From positions 1 through 33,892 of the forward strand of contig DVJG01000051.1 in assembly GCA_018710805.1 (NCBI GenBank): a DNA stretch of 33,892 nt, in the 5' to 3' direction. The notes below the pieces were generated by a model, which did not search any database, had not been told where the DNA came from, and saw nothing but the letters and a program-made list of their open reading frames with translations. Positions 23,585 to 31,258 of this stretch are shown in pieces. The stretch comes from Candidatus Faecousia faecipullorum (GTDB lineage Bacteria > Bacillota > Clostridia > Oscillospirales > Oscillospiraceae). The translations under genes were made by a program, and so were the position numbers. Positions within the stretch are counted from its first letter, which is position 1; each line of letters starts with the position of its first letter.

Positions 23585-23866
23585 TTACAGGTCATAGTCT
23601 GCGGCCACGCGGCTGTCCAGCAGGTGGAAAAAGTGCGTCTTTGCCTCCAGGTGGAGGGGATGGGATGCGTAATTGCTGAGGGCCTCCCGGCTCTCAAACT
23701 CGGAGTACAGGGCATAGTCCATGCCGCTGAAGGCCCGGCGGATTTCCAGGTGCAGCAAGCCGGGGATTTTCCCCACCAGCGGTTCCAACACCGCGGCAAC
23801 GGTTTTTACGGCCTCGTCCTTGTCGACACCCTCTTTGAAGGTGTAGAGCACAATGTGTTTGACCAT
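23585..23866 (-). CDS. Dabb (stress-responsive alpha/beta barrel) domain protein
   Basis: This 93-residue small protein starts 'MVKHIVLYTFKEGV', has 'IPGLLHLEIRRAFSGMDYALYSEF' in the middle and a His-rich end typical of Dabb domains ('HPLHLEAKTHFFHLLDSR'). These form dimeric ferredoxin-like barrels, some of them enzymes acting on small aromatic or polyketide substrates and many of unknown role. AAGGAG precedes the ATG by 11 bases. It starts just downstream of the terminator of the ispH-rpsA operon. I see no clear promoter in the 20-odd bases available, so expression may depend on read-through. Confidence 0.88.
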   Translation of the reverse strand: MVKHIVLYTFKEGVDKDEAVKTVAAVLEPLVGKIPGLLHLEIRRAFSGMDYALYSEFESREALSNYASHPLHLEAKTHFFHLLDSRVAADYDL

Positions 23867-23889
23867 AGCTTAAAAATCTCCTTCCTAGC

Positions 23890-23921
23890 AAAAAACCGGG
23901 GCAGCGTGGCTTGCCCCGGTT
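23890..23921 (-). terminator. Rho-independent terminator of the ispH-rpsA operon
   Basis: On the minus strand a 10-bp stem (23921-23912 with 23903-23894) encloses an 8-base loop and is followed by a T-run (A-run at 23890-23895 on the plus strand). It lies 16 bases after the rpsA stop codon and before the Dabb gene. Confidence 0.8.
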
Positions 23922-23936
23922 TCAGAATGGTAAAAA

Positions 23937-25874
23937 TTACTCGGCGTCCTCGCCGTCCTCCAGCAGAGCCCGGATGGACAGGGAGATGCGCTTATTTTCG
24001 GCGTCCACATCGGTGATCTTCACCTTCACATCCTGGCCTTCGGACAGCACGTCCTCGGGCTTGCCGATGCGGCGGTCAGCGATCTGGGAGATGTGAATCA
24101 GGCCGTCTACGCCGGGGATGATTTCGGCAAAAGCGCCGAAGGTCATGAGCTTGACAACCTTGGCGTCCACCACATCACCAACCTGATAGTTGGTCATGAA
24201 CTGGTTCCAGGGGTTCATCTCAGCGGTCTTGTAGCCCAGGGAAATCTTGTGCTTCTCGGGGTCAAAGGAAATGACATAGACGTCGATCTCGTCACCGACC
24301 TTCACCACGTCGGCAGGGGTCTTGATACGGTTCCAGCTCAGCTCGGAAACATGGACCATGCCGTCCACACCGCCGATGTCCACGAAAGCGCCGTAGGAAG
24401 TCAGGGACTTGACGGTGCCGTGGTACTTCTTGCCGTTCTCAATCTCGGCCCAGATCTTCTCCTGAGCAGCCTTGCGGGCCTCGCTGGTCACGGCACGGAT
24501 GGAGCCAATAACACGGCGGCGGGCACGGTTGACCTCAGTGATTTTCATGGACACGGTCTTGCCAACCATGGAAGCCATGTCGCCGCCCTTGGCGATGCCG
24601 GACTGGGAAGCGGGGATGAACACCCGGATGCCCTGGACGTTGGCCACCAGGCCGCCCTTGTTCTCTTCGGTAATGGTGCCTTCCACGGTGGTCTTCTCTT
24701 CCACCCAGGAAGCCATGTCGTCCCAAACCTTCAGGCCGTCCAGCTTCTTCTTGGACAGCTGAACAGTGCCCTCCTGGTCGTTCACACGAACCACGAAGAC
24801 CTCGATCTCGTCACCGACCTTCAGAACGTCCTCAGGCTTCACAGAAGGATCGGTGCTGACTTCGTCATAGGGGATGTAGCCGGCGTGCTTGGTGCCCAGG
24901 TCAACCTGGACCTCGGTGTTGCCGATGCTGGTTACGATACCCTTGACCTTATCTCCTGTATTTAAAGTCTTGATGGACTGCTCGAGAAGTTCAGCAAAAT
25001 TCTCCTCCTGTACAGCCTCAACATTGGTAATTTCGCTCATAGTCTTATAGACCTCCTTTATAATCCACGCTGGCGTCGACGCACCAGCAGTGATTCCAAC
25101 AACTCGGACCCCGCGAAAGTCCTCCGGCTTCAATTCCGAAGCATTATCCACCAGATGGACCTGCTTGCAGTGCTCGCGACAAATCATAGCGAGACGGCCT
25201 GTGTTGGAACTGCTGAGATCTCCTACTACGACCATGGCCCCACAAATCCTGCTTAACTGCGCTGCTTCGCTTTGCCTACATTCAGTTGCTTTACATATTG
25301 TATCAAATATTTTGAGGTTAGTAAACTGTTTTTTTGCAAAATCCACGCAGGAATTCCACAAAGATTCGGTAGAAGTTGTCTGAGAAACTATGCAAATTGA
25401 CGAATTTCTCAACTCAGGATGGTCCTTTGCCCAGGTTTCCAGCTCATTTCGGTTTTCAAACACCTGGCACGCTCCGCACCAGCCTGCAATGCCCTCCACT
25501 TCCGGATGGGTTTTTGTGCCGATGATAATGGGCAGGGCACCTTCTTCTTCGGCCCGGCTCACAATGCTGTGGATGCGCTTGACAAAGGGGCAGGTGGCGT
25601 CAATAATTTCCACATTCTGGTTCTGGAGACGCTCATAGACGTCCCGGCTCACTCCGTGGGAGCGAATGATAACCGATTCTCCCGGCAGGGCCTCCTCGGG
25701 GGCATTGATCACCCGGACCCCCAGGGACTCAAATCTGGCGACCACATGGCGGTTGTGGATGATGGGTCCCAGGGTGGCTACCTTTTTGCCGGAGGAGGCC
25801 GCCTGCTCCACCAATTCCACCGCCCGACTGACGCCAAAGCAGAAACCCGCGCTTTTTGCCAAAGTTACACGCAC
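23937..25874 (-). CDS. ispH-rpsA: Fusion of HMBPP reductase (IspH) with ribosomal protein S1
   Basis: This 645-residue fusion has two parts. Residues 1-285 are IspH, the iron-sulfur enzyme that makes IPP/DMAPP in the last step of the MEP isoprenoid pathway. Cluster ligands C12, C95 and C194 are present, as are H40, H73, H123, E125 ('THPE') and the 'SSSN' loop (221-224). Residues of about 305-637 hold four S1 RNA-binding domains (about 305-375, 390-460, 485-550, 565-637). The second is the most degenerate. Such fusions are known in Clostridia. The start at 25874 overlaps cmk by 10 bases. A strong internal ribosome site and ATG at codon 279 may also yield free S1 (367 residues). The IspH half contains a local AT-rich patch unlike the rest of the gene. 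Confidence 0.95.
   Translation of the reverse strand: MRVTLAKSAGFCFGVSRAVELVEQAASSGKKVATLGPIIHNRHVVARFESLGVRVINAPEEALPGESVIIRSHGVSRDVYERLQNQNVEIIDATCPFVKRIHSIVSRAEEEGALPIIIGTKTHPEVEGIAGWCGACQVFENRNELETWAKDHPELRNSSICIVSQTTSTESLWNSCVDFAKKQFTNLKIFDTICKATECRQSEAAQLSRICGAMVVVGDLSSSNTGRLAMICREHCKQVHLVDNASELKPEDFRGVRVVGITAGASTPAWIIKEVYKTMSEITNVEAVQEENFAELLEQSIKTLNTGDKVKGIVTSIGNTEVQVDLGTKHAGYIPYDEVSTDPSVKPEDVLKVGDEIEVFVVRVNDQEGTVQLSKKKLDGLKVWDDMASWVEEKTTVEGTITEENKGGLVANVQGIRVFIPASQSGIAKGGDMASMVGKTVSMKITEVNRARRRVIGSIRAVTSEARKAAQEKIWAEIENGKKYHGTVKSLTSYGAFVDIGGVDGMVHVSELSWNRIKTPADVVKVGDEIDVYVISFDPEKHKISLGYKTAEMNPWNQFMTNYQVGDVVDAKVVKLMTFGAFAEIIPGVDGLIHISQIADRRIGKPEDVLSEGQDVKVKITDVDAENKRISLSIRALLEDGEDAE
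25038..25058 (-). promoter_or_regulatory. Internal Shine-Dalgarno and start codon for a free S1 protein
   Basis: Inside the fusion, AAAGGAGGT (AAGGAGG core at 25058-25052) lies 11 bases before an in-frame ATG at 25040 (codon 279). This is exactly at the junction between the IspH and S1 parts. Initiation here would give a 367-residue four-domain S1 protein, close to the size of stand-alone Firmicutes S1 proteins. Confidence 0.55.
25297..25325 (-). promoter_or_regulatory. Possible internal promoter upstream of the S1 part
   Basis: On the minus strand TTTACT (25325-25320), a 17-base spacer and TACAAT (25302-25297) match the vegetative consensus well. They lie about 250 bases before the internal S1 start, within an AT-rich patch (25261-25320 has 21 G/C in 60; 24301-24360 has 34). 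The -10 box overlaps codons of the conserved IspH 'DTIC' motif, so it could be coincidence. Confidence 0.35.
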
Positions 25875-26551
25875 GGCGTCACCTTCTTCGCAATAATGTC
25901 CTTCATGGCGGCAATGACGCCGTCGATGTCCAAATCGGAGGTGTCCAGCTTCACGGAATCCCGGGCCATTTTCAGCGGCGCAATGTCCCGGTGGGTGTCC
26001 TGGTAGTCCCGCTGCTGAATCTCCTTCAAAATTTTCTGATAGTCGGCTTTCTGGCCCTTGGCCTGAAGCTCCTCTGTCCGGCGCTGGGCCCGGACTTCGG
26101 CAGAGGCCGTGAGGAAAATTTTCACCGTTGCCTTGGGAAGCACCACGGTGCCGATATCCCGGCCGTCCATAATCACATCATACTTTTCCGCCGTCTCCCG
26201 CTGCATATCCAGAAGCAGGTCCCGGACAATGGCATGGGCGGAGATGATGCTGGCCTTCTGGCCGATCTCCTGGGTGCGGATATCCTCCGTCACGTCCATG
26301 CCGTTCATGATCATGTGCTGAACGCCATTTTCATCGTAGGAAATGCCGATGGTAAGCTCGTCAATGTAGCGGCGGATGCCGTCGATGTCCTTTGGCGCCA
26401 CGCCCCACAGATCAAAGAAATAGGCAACGGTGCGGTAAATTGCCCCGGTGTCCACATAGCGATAGCCCAGCTCCCGGGCAAGCCGCCGGGCAATGGTGCT
26501 TTTTCCTGCACCGGCAGGGCCGTCAATGGCGATGGAAATCTTCTTATCCAT
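25865..26551 (-). CDS. cmk: Cytidylate kinase (CMP/dCMP kinase)
   Basis: This 228-residue cytoplasmic kinase converts CMP and dCMP to diphosphates with ATP. The P-loop 'GPAGAGKST' is at 11-19, then 'YVDTGAIYRTVAYF' (CMP-binding). 'DGRDIGTVVLPKATVKIFLTAS' is the family signature, and 'QQRDYQDTHRDIAPLKMARD' is the LID and base-binding part. Length is standard. The ATG at 26551 lies two bases after the stop of the upstream acetyltransferase, and its end overlaps the ispH start. The order cmk then ispH-rpsA is common in Clostridia. Confidence 0.96.
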   Translation of the reverse strand: MDKKISIAIDGPAGAGKSTIARRLARELGYRYVDTGAIYRTVAYFFDLWGVAPKDIDGIRRYIDELTIGISYDENGVQHMIMNGMDVTEDIRTQEIGQKASIISAHAIVRDLLLDMQRETAEKYDVIMDGRDIGTVVLPKATVKIFLTASAEVRAQRRTEELQAKGQKADYQKILKEIQQRDYQDTHRDIAPLKMARDSVKLDTSDLDIDGVIAAMKDIIAKKVTPCV

Positions 26552-26553
26552 AG

Positions 26554-27099
26554 TTATCCTTCTTTCTGCTGGGAAAAGGCCAGGAAAAAGTCCAGCCGCA
26601 CTTCCCCTCGCAATATGTCGTCGTTATGGTATTCCCGCAGATCGATGCGGCTGAGGGTGAATCCTTGCTTCCGGTAAAAGGAAATGGCCGGGTAGTTGCA
26701 GCTCTGGGTTTCCAAAATGGCCCCTCGGCAGTCAAGACTTTTGGCGTGGGCAAGCATTCTGCCCATGAGGGCCGTTCCAAGGCCCGCTTTCCGATAGGGT
26801 TCCATGATCAGCAGATTGCTGATGCGAAAGACATTGTGCCACGTCTCCACGCTTCCCTCAATGACCCCCGCAAGTTCTTCCCCAAGGAAGGCCCCCAGGG
26901 CCACAGGGGCTTCCAGCCAATCCCCAAAAAGTTCGTCGGTAAATGCTTTTTCCACAGGCTCCGGGAATGTTTCCTCCCTCAGGGACATGGACCACTGGCT
27001 GGCGGTGACCCGGTAATGCCGATCGGTCCGGTAGGAAAATTTCAGGGGATATCCTTCGTAGGTTTCCCGGTCCAGCCAGGCAAAGGTGAAATTTTCCAT
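26554..27099 (-). CDS. GNAT-family N-acetyltransferase (SatA-like)
   Basis: This 181-residue cytoplasmic acetyltransferase has the acetyl-CoA-binding motif 'RKAGLGTAL' near residues 125-133. The following 'AILETQSCNYPAISFYRKQG' resembles the C-terminal part of streptothricin acetyltransferase-type (SatA/YyaR) GNATs. The acceptor substrate is not known, and resistance activity should not be assumed. The ATG at 27099 abuts the TAA of the sigma-like gene with no gap, and cmk follows two bases after its stop. It is therefore embedded in the housekeeping operon and probably translated by coupling. Confidence 0.88.
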   Translation of the reverse strand: MENFTFAWLDRETYEGYPLKFSYRTDRHYRVTASQWSMSLREETFPEPVEKAFTDELFGDWLEAPVALGAFLGEELAGVIEGSVETWHNVFRISNLLIMEPYRKAGLGTALMGRMLAHAKSLDCRGAILETQSCNYPAISFYRKQGFTLSRIDLREYHNDDILRGEVRLDFFLAFSQQKEG

Positions 27100-28140
27100 T
27101 TAGTTTCCGCTCCGAAGCTTGCTCAGGGCGGCGGCTTCTCTGGCAACCACCTCGTCAGGGGTCAGTCCCAGGCGTTTGCCCGTTTCTTCCGGGCTCATGG
27201 GCGCAGCCCCTTCCAGACCGAAGCGCAGAGAAAGAAGCTTTGCATCCGCCTCACTGACGCCGGACAGCAGATCCAGAATCCGCTGACGCATTTGGAACTG
27301 GGCGGTATCCTCCACGGCCTGCTCTTCCGCTTCCTTTTCCTCTTCCGGGTCCGGCTGTTTCTTGGCGGCGGCAAGCAGTCTTGCATCGTCCAGCATTTTC
27401 TTCACAGCTTCCGCCTCTTCCGGCATCATATGCAGGGCCTGCGCCATTTCCTCCAGGGTGGGATTGCGCCCCAGCTCCGAAAGAAGACGCTCATCCACTT
27501 CCCGGTAGTCCTCCATGGCAGTTCGCATTTTCTGGCCGATGCCGCACTGTCTGGCCTGCAAGGTCACGGCCTTTGCCTGGCAGTAGCGGATGTGTTTATC
27601 CCGGTGCGCGGCATAGTCACCTGTCCGATAGCTGCAAATGGCCTGCCAGAGGCCCAGGCTTCCCTCCTGAATCAGGTCCAGCAAGAGGACGCCGCGGCCT
27701 GCAAGGCTGGCAGCCAGGGAAATGACCCGCTGCAGGCCCAGGTTTGTCAGCCGCTCCATGGCAGTTTCGTCCCCTTGGGCCGCCTGGCGGGCAAGGAGCG
27801 CTTCGTCTCCAAAGGCCGGGGTCTGGGCCACCTCTTCAAGATACAGCCGCAGGGGGTCGTTTTCCTCCAATTCCCTGGGGTCCAGCCCTTTTTTTGCCAG
27901 CTGATACTCCTGGCGCAGCCGCAGAGCCGCCTGACCATTTGCCCCGGTTTTGGGAAGGTCCGTCAAGTCGAGGCCCAGATCCCGTGCTTCCAGCGCGGCA
28001 AAGGCATCCTCAACCGCTTCCTCTTCCTCTCCTTCCAGGAGCGTCAGAAGCCGGGCAGCGGAGACGCTTTCTCCTGCAGAAAAGCCCTCTATGTAGGTTT
28101 CCCAGGGGCTCTCCTCAAAGGAAAAATCCAATTCATTCAT
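27100..28140 (-). CDS. Degenerate sigma-70-like protein, second sigma paralogue in the dnaG operon
   Basis: This 346-residue protein has the sigma-70 layout but degraded DNA-reading parts. Residues 1-85 are acidic and may correspond to region 1.1. About 95-145 is region 1.2/2.1 ('ENDPLRLYLEEVA'). 'LLLDLIQEGSLGLWQA' (152-167) keeps the core-polymerase-binding region 2.2. Region 2.3/2.4, normally 'FSTYA..WIRQ', is replaced by 'GDYAAHRDKHIRYCQAK' (174-190). An acidic linker (about 262-280) precedes region 4. There, 'SPEETGKRLGLTPDEVVARE' (316-335) lacks the usual Arg-x-Arg-x-Ile recognition helix. It may bind RNA polymerase without recognising promoters normally, which is inference. It overlaps the upstream sigma gene by 8 bases and the acetyltransferase follows directly. 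Confidence 0.8.
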   Translation of the reverse strand: MNELDFSFEESPWETYIEGFSAGESVSAARLLTLLEGEEEEAVEDAFAALEARDLGLDLTDLPKTGANGQAALRLRQEYQLAKKGLDPRELEENDPLRLYLEEVAQTPAFGDEALLARQAAQGDETAMERLTNLGLQRVISLAASLAGRGVLLLDLIQEGSLGLWQAICSYRTGDYAAHRDKHIRYCQAKAVTLQARQCGIGQKMRTAMEDYREVDERLLSELGRNPTLEEMAQALHMMPEEAEAVKKMLDDARLLAAAKKQPDPEEEKEAEEQAVEDTAQFQMRQRILDLLSGVSEADAKLLSLRFGLEGAAPMSPEETGKRLGLTPDEVVAREAAALSKLRSGN

Positions 28141-28999
28141 TTAAAAAGTCCTCCAATCCAAAGCCTGCGCCGTCTTTTTGTAACTTTTCCATGGCCTGGC
28201 GTTCGATCTGCCGGGTGCGTTCTTTGGAAATGCCCAGCTTTTTCCCGATCTCTTCCAGGGACCAGCATTTTCCGTCCTCCATGCCGAAGTGGAGCCGCAG
28301 GATTTCCTGCTGGCGGTCCGTAAGCCCTGCCAGTAATCCGTCTATGGTGTTCTGGAGTTCCTGCCGCACCAGTCCCGCATAGGGCTGGGGCACCTGGACG
28401 TCCTCCAAAAGTTCCCCCAGGCTGCTGTCCCCTGTCTCCCCGGCAGCCACGTCCAGAGAGCACACATCCGGGGTCAGCTGAACCAGTTCCTGGACCTTCC
28501 TTTCCGGAATGCCGCAGGCCTTTGAAATTTCGGCGGCGGTGGGTTCCTCCCCGTTCTCCTGGAGAAGCTTTGCCCGGGTCAAGGCCACCTTTCGCATCCG
28601 CTCGGCAGTGTGCAGCGGCACCCGAATGGAACTGCTGTGGTTCATGAGGCACCGGGTGACCCCTTGGCGTATCCATTTTGTCGCATAGGTGGAAAACCGC
28701 AGGTCCCGGGTATAATCGAATTTCCTGGCAGCTGCCAGGAGGCCGATACTGCCTTCCTGGACAAGGTCCATAAGCGCCACTCCCCGGCCGGCATACTCCC
28801 GGGCAATGGATACCACAAGCCTGAGGTTGGCGCTGACCATCTCCCGGATGGCCTCCTCGTCTCCGGCGGCACATTTTCTTGCCAGCTCCCGCTCCTGTTC
28901 CGGGGTCAGCCGGGGGTATTCCCGAATTTCCCAGAGGAACTGCCGGACATCATCTTCTCCGGCGCTGACGGGAGATTCCTGTTCTAAACATTTCGTCAT
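28133..28999 (-). CDS. rpoD: Compact RpoD/SigA-type sigma-70 factor
   Basis: At 288 residues it is shorter than typical primary sigma factors: region 1.1 and the non-conserved segment are absent. Region 1.2/2.1 is at about 16-75. Region 2.2 has 'ALMDLVQEGSIGLLAA' (75-90). Region 2.4 reads 'FDYTRDLRFSTYATKWIRQ' (94-112), with Lys at position 108 where primary sigmas carry the first Trp of the Trp-Trp pair. Region 3 has 'IRVPLHTAERMRKV'. Region 4.2 'SLEEIGKKLGISKERTRQIE' (247-266) is intact, so -35 recognition should be normal. Position behind dnaG argues for the principal sigma factor, but a group-2 role is possible. Its ATG overlaps the dnaG TGA (ATGA), and it overlaps the next sigma gene by 8 bases. 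Confidence 0.85.
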   Translation of the reverse strand: MTKCLEQESPVSAGEDDVRQFLWEIREYPRLTPEQERELARKCAAGDEEAIREMVSANLRLVVSIAREYAGRGVALMDLVQEGSIGLLAAARKFDYTRDLRFSTYATKWIRQGVTRCLMNHSSSIRVPLHTAERMRKVALTRAKLLQENGEEPTAAEISKACGIPERKVQELVQLTPDVCSLDVAAGETGDSSLGELLEDVQVPQPYAGLVRQELQNTIDGLLAGLTDRQQEILRLHFGMEDGKCWSLEEIGKKLGISKERTRQIERQAMEKLQKDGAGFGLEDFLNE

Positions 29000-30747
29000 G
29001 GGCCGATTCCTTTTCTTTCCTTCATGGCGCTTTGCAGGGCCAGAAGATCATCTTTGCTCTCCACCTTGTGGGTCTGATACTCCCGGCGGATGGTGTGTAC
29101 GCAGTCAAGCAGCGCCTGCTCGTTTACGGGGCCCTGCTGCCGCTGCAAAATCCCGGCGAGATGTCCCATCTCTTCGGGCGTAAAGTCCACAAGGCCTCCC
29201 AGGCTCACGTCCAAGCCCTGGCTGTGGCGCTCCAGCATCTGAGCATACGCCTTTCCCAGAATGGGAGCCGAGAACATTTCAGGCGTCAGCTCCGCGGTCC
29301 GGTCCAGAAGGGCCGGCTCCTGGAAGCAGAGCCCCAAAAGCATCTCCTCCGCCCGTGCGGAGTGGAGGTTATCATAGCGGATGGTGCGGCTTTTGGGCTG
29401 CAGGTTCCGGGCAGGAGACAAATCAATCTTCTCTTGTTTCTTTTTTTCTTTGGCCTGGCGGCGTTTTCTGGCCCGGTCCACCTCCAGTTTCATGGCGTCC
29501 ATGCCAATGCCCGCCGTTTCTGCCACGCGGGTGCTGTAGACCTCCCGCTGGACGGTGCTTCCCAGGCAGCCAATCAGGTCCGCACACTCCTGCAGGTAGC
29601 GCACCTTCTGGTCGTCGTCTCTCAAATCGTATTTTCTCCCGATGGCGCGGAGCTGGTACTCCACCCGATTGGAGGATTCCTCCAGCAGGAGCCGAAAGCG
29701 GTCTGCTCCGAATTTTTTCAGGAACTCATCCGGGTCCTTGGCGTCCCGCATTTGCAGAACCTTCACCTGCAAGCCAGCCTTCTCCAGTATGGGAATGGCC
29801 CGCTGGGTGGCGTTCTGTCCGGCGGCATCGCCGTCGTAGATAAGCACCACCTGCTCTGTGTACCGGGAGAGAAGCGCTGCGCCGTCTTCCGTCAGGGCCG
29901 TTCCCAAAGAAGCCACAGCGCAGTCAAAGCCGTACTGGTGCAGGGCGATGGCGTCCATATACCCTTCCACCAGAATCAGATAACCAAGTTTGCTTTTCTT
30001 GGCAAGGTTCAGGGCAAACAGGTTTTTCCGCTTATTGAAAATCAGGGTTTCCGGGGAATTCAAATATTTTGCCTGGGACTTGTCCTCTGTCATAATCCGC
30101 CCGCCGAAGCCAATGACATTGCCTCGCACGTCGATGATAGGAAACATCAGCCGGTCCCGGAAACGGTCGAAAAGGTTTCCGTTTTTCCGGGACACGGTCA
30201 CAAGTCCCGAATCCCGCAGTTCTTCCTCTGTGTAGCCTTTGCTCCGCAGTGTATCCACCAGCCCGGTCCAGCTGTCAGGCGCATAGCCAATACCAAACTT
30301 TGTCAGGGTATTTTTGCTCATACCCCGGCCCAGGGCATAGCCCAGGGCGTTCGCCCCCGGGGGGGCATAGAGCTGGGCGTGGAAATACCGGGCGGCCTCC
30401 TTGTGGAGAGCCCAAAGCCGCTCCTGCTGGCGGTAGCGGCTCTGATATTGCTGATCCTCGGGAACTTCCAGGCCAGCACGCTTTGCCAAAGCCCGCACGG
30501 CGTCGGGGTAGCTCAGGCCCTCAATTTCCATCTGGAAGTTGATGACGTTGCCGCCTTTGTGGCAGCCAAAGCAGTAGAAAATTCCCTTGTCGGGCGCCAC
30601 GGAAAAGGAGGCAGTCTTCTCCCCGTGGAAGGGGCAGAGGCCGAAGAGGTTAGAGCCGGAGCGTTTCAGGCTCACATACTGGCCCACCACCTCCTCAATG
30701 GGATTTCTTTGAACCAATTCATCCAAAAATGCCGGGGGGAATGCCAT
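28996..30747 (-). CDS. dnaG: DNA primase
   Basis: This 583-residue primase synthesises RNA primers at the replication fork. The N-terminal CHC2 zinc finger has C38, H41, C59 and C62. The RNA polymerase core follows, with 'KYLNSPETLIFNKR' (227-240). The TOPRIM motif 'LILVEGYMDAIALHQYG' has E261, and metal-binding 'YDGD' has D305 and D307. The C-terminal region of about 160 residues would contact the helicase. A basic lysine-rich segment is near 430-445. The ATG at 30747 follows AAAGGAGG. It is followed by rpoD with a 4-base overlap, as in the classical macromolecular-synthesis operon but without rpsU. Confidence 0.97.
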   Translation of the reverse strand: MAFPPAFLDELVQRNPIEEVVGQYVSLKRSGSNLFGLCPFHGEKTASFSVAPDKGIFYCFGCHKGGNVINFQMEIEGLSYPDAVRALAKRAGLEVPEDQQYQSRYRQQERLWALHKEAARYFHAQLYAPPGANALGYALGRGMSKNTLTKFGIGYAPDSWTGLVDTLRSKGYTEEELRDSGLVTVSRKNGNLFDRFRDRLMFPIIDVRGNVIGFGGRIMTEDKSQAKYLNSPETLIFNKRKNLFALNLAKKSKLGYLILVEGYMDAIALHQYGFDCAVASLGTALTEDGAALLSRYTEQVVLIYDGDAAGQNATQRAIPILEKAGLQVKVLQMRDAKDPDEFLKKFGADRFRLLLEESSNRVEYQLRAIGRKYDLRDDDQKVRYLQECADLIGCLGSTVQREVYSTRVAETAGIGMDAMKLEVDRARKRRQAKEKKKQEKIDLSPARNLQPKSRTIRYDNLHSARAEEMLLGLCFQEPALLDRTAELTPEMFSAPILGKAYAQMLERHSQGLDVSLGGLVDFTPEEMGHLAGILQRQQGPVNEQALLDCVHTIRREYQTHKVESKDDLLALQSAMKERKGIGP

Positions 30748-30784
30748 TGATGGGCCTCCTTTCCATTTTTCTGCTGCTTAAAAC

Positions 30785-31225
30785 TCAGTGCCGCTCCAGT
30801 CTGCGGCCAGTGGCGACTTCGGTTTTCTTAATGGGCTTTTTGATCATGACGTAGGCAAGGATTGCCTCCGCCACCAGTAAGATGGGGTAAAACACGTTGG
30901 GAACAATGAGGGTTTCCTCCCGGATCAGGATGGGAACAACTGCGGCGACTGAGCCAAAGAAAGCCGTCCACATACATCCTTTCAGGCTCCACTCCTTCTC
31001 AAATGCGGCGTAGATCGCCGCCAGAATGCCGGAAGTGAGGCCCAGAATGGCAGCCAGCGGGGTGATGATGGGAAAGCTCCCGGCGGGGAGCAGGTCAAAA
31101 TAGGAGCAGTACATGGTTCCTACCTCAGGCCCATAAACTACCACACTGTCCTCCGTGGTGGCAAGGCCCACCGCCAGAACAGGCAGAAGGACCAGAAAGA
31201 TTTTTCGCATGAGTTGTTTGTTCAT
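30785..31225 (-). CDS. Small multi-pass membrane protein of unknown function
   Basis: This 146-residue protein has about four hydrophobic segments (near 8-24, 50-72, 84-100 and 107-127) and a basic tail ending 'ATGRRLERH'. I do not recognise the family. The first segment could be a signal anchor, followed by a short extracytoplasmic stretch with two nearby aromatic/Cys residues ('GTMYCSYFD'). The ATG at 31225 follows AAGGAG with 10 or so bases spacing. It sits between dgt and dnaG with a 37-base gap to dnaG, so it is probably cotranscribed. A promoter-like sequence precedes it at the end of dgt. Any link to replication is only positional. Confidence 0.75.
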   Translation of the reverse strand: MNKQLMRKIFLVLLPVLAVGLATTEDSVVVYGPEVGTMYCSYFDLLPAGSFPIITPLAAILGLTSGILAAIYAAFEKEWSLKGCMWTAFFGSVAAVVPILIREETLIVPNVFYPILLVAEAILAYVMIKKPIKKTEVATGRRLERH

Positions 31226-31258
31226 TGTTTACCGCTCCTTATGTTTTTCGATAACGAT

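Noticed and set aside
21788..24016. 742-codon plus-strand open frame opposite UPF0210, ACT and Dabb
   Set aside because: It runs antisense across three well-supported genes, has no family character, and arises from the GC-rich codon bias of the minus-strand genes.
26626..28323. 565-codon plus-strand open frame opposite the acetyltransferase and sigma genes
   Set aside because: Antisense shadow spanning gene boundaries, with low-complexity composition.
29032..30750. 572-codon plus-strand open frame opposite dnaG
   Set aside because: A shadow of dnaG, whose zinc-finger and TOPRIM motifs are unmistakable; no ribosome site.
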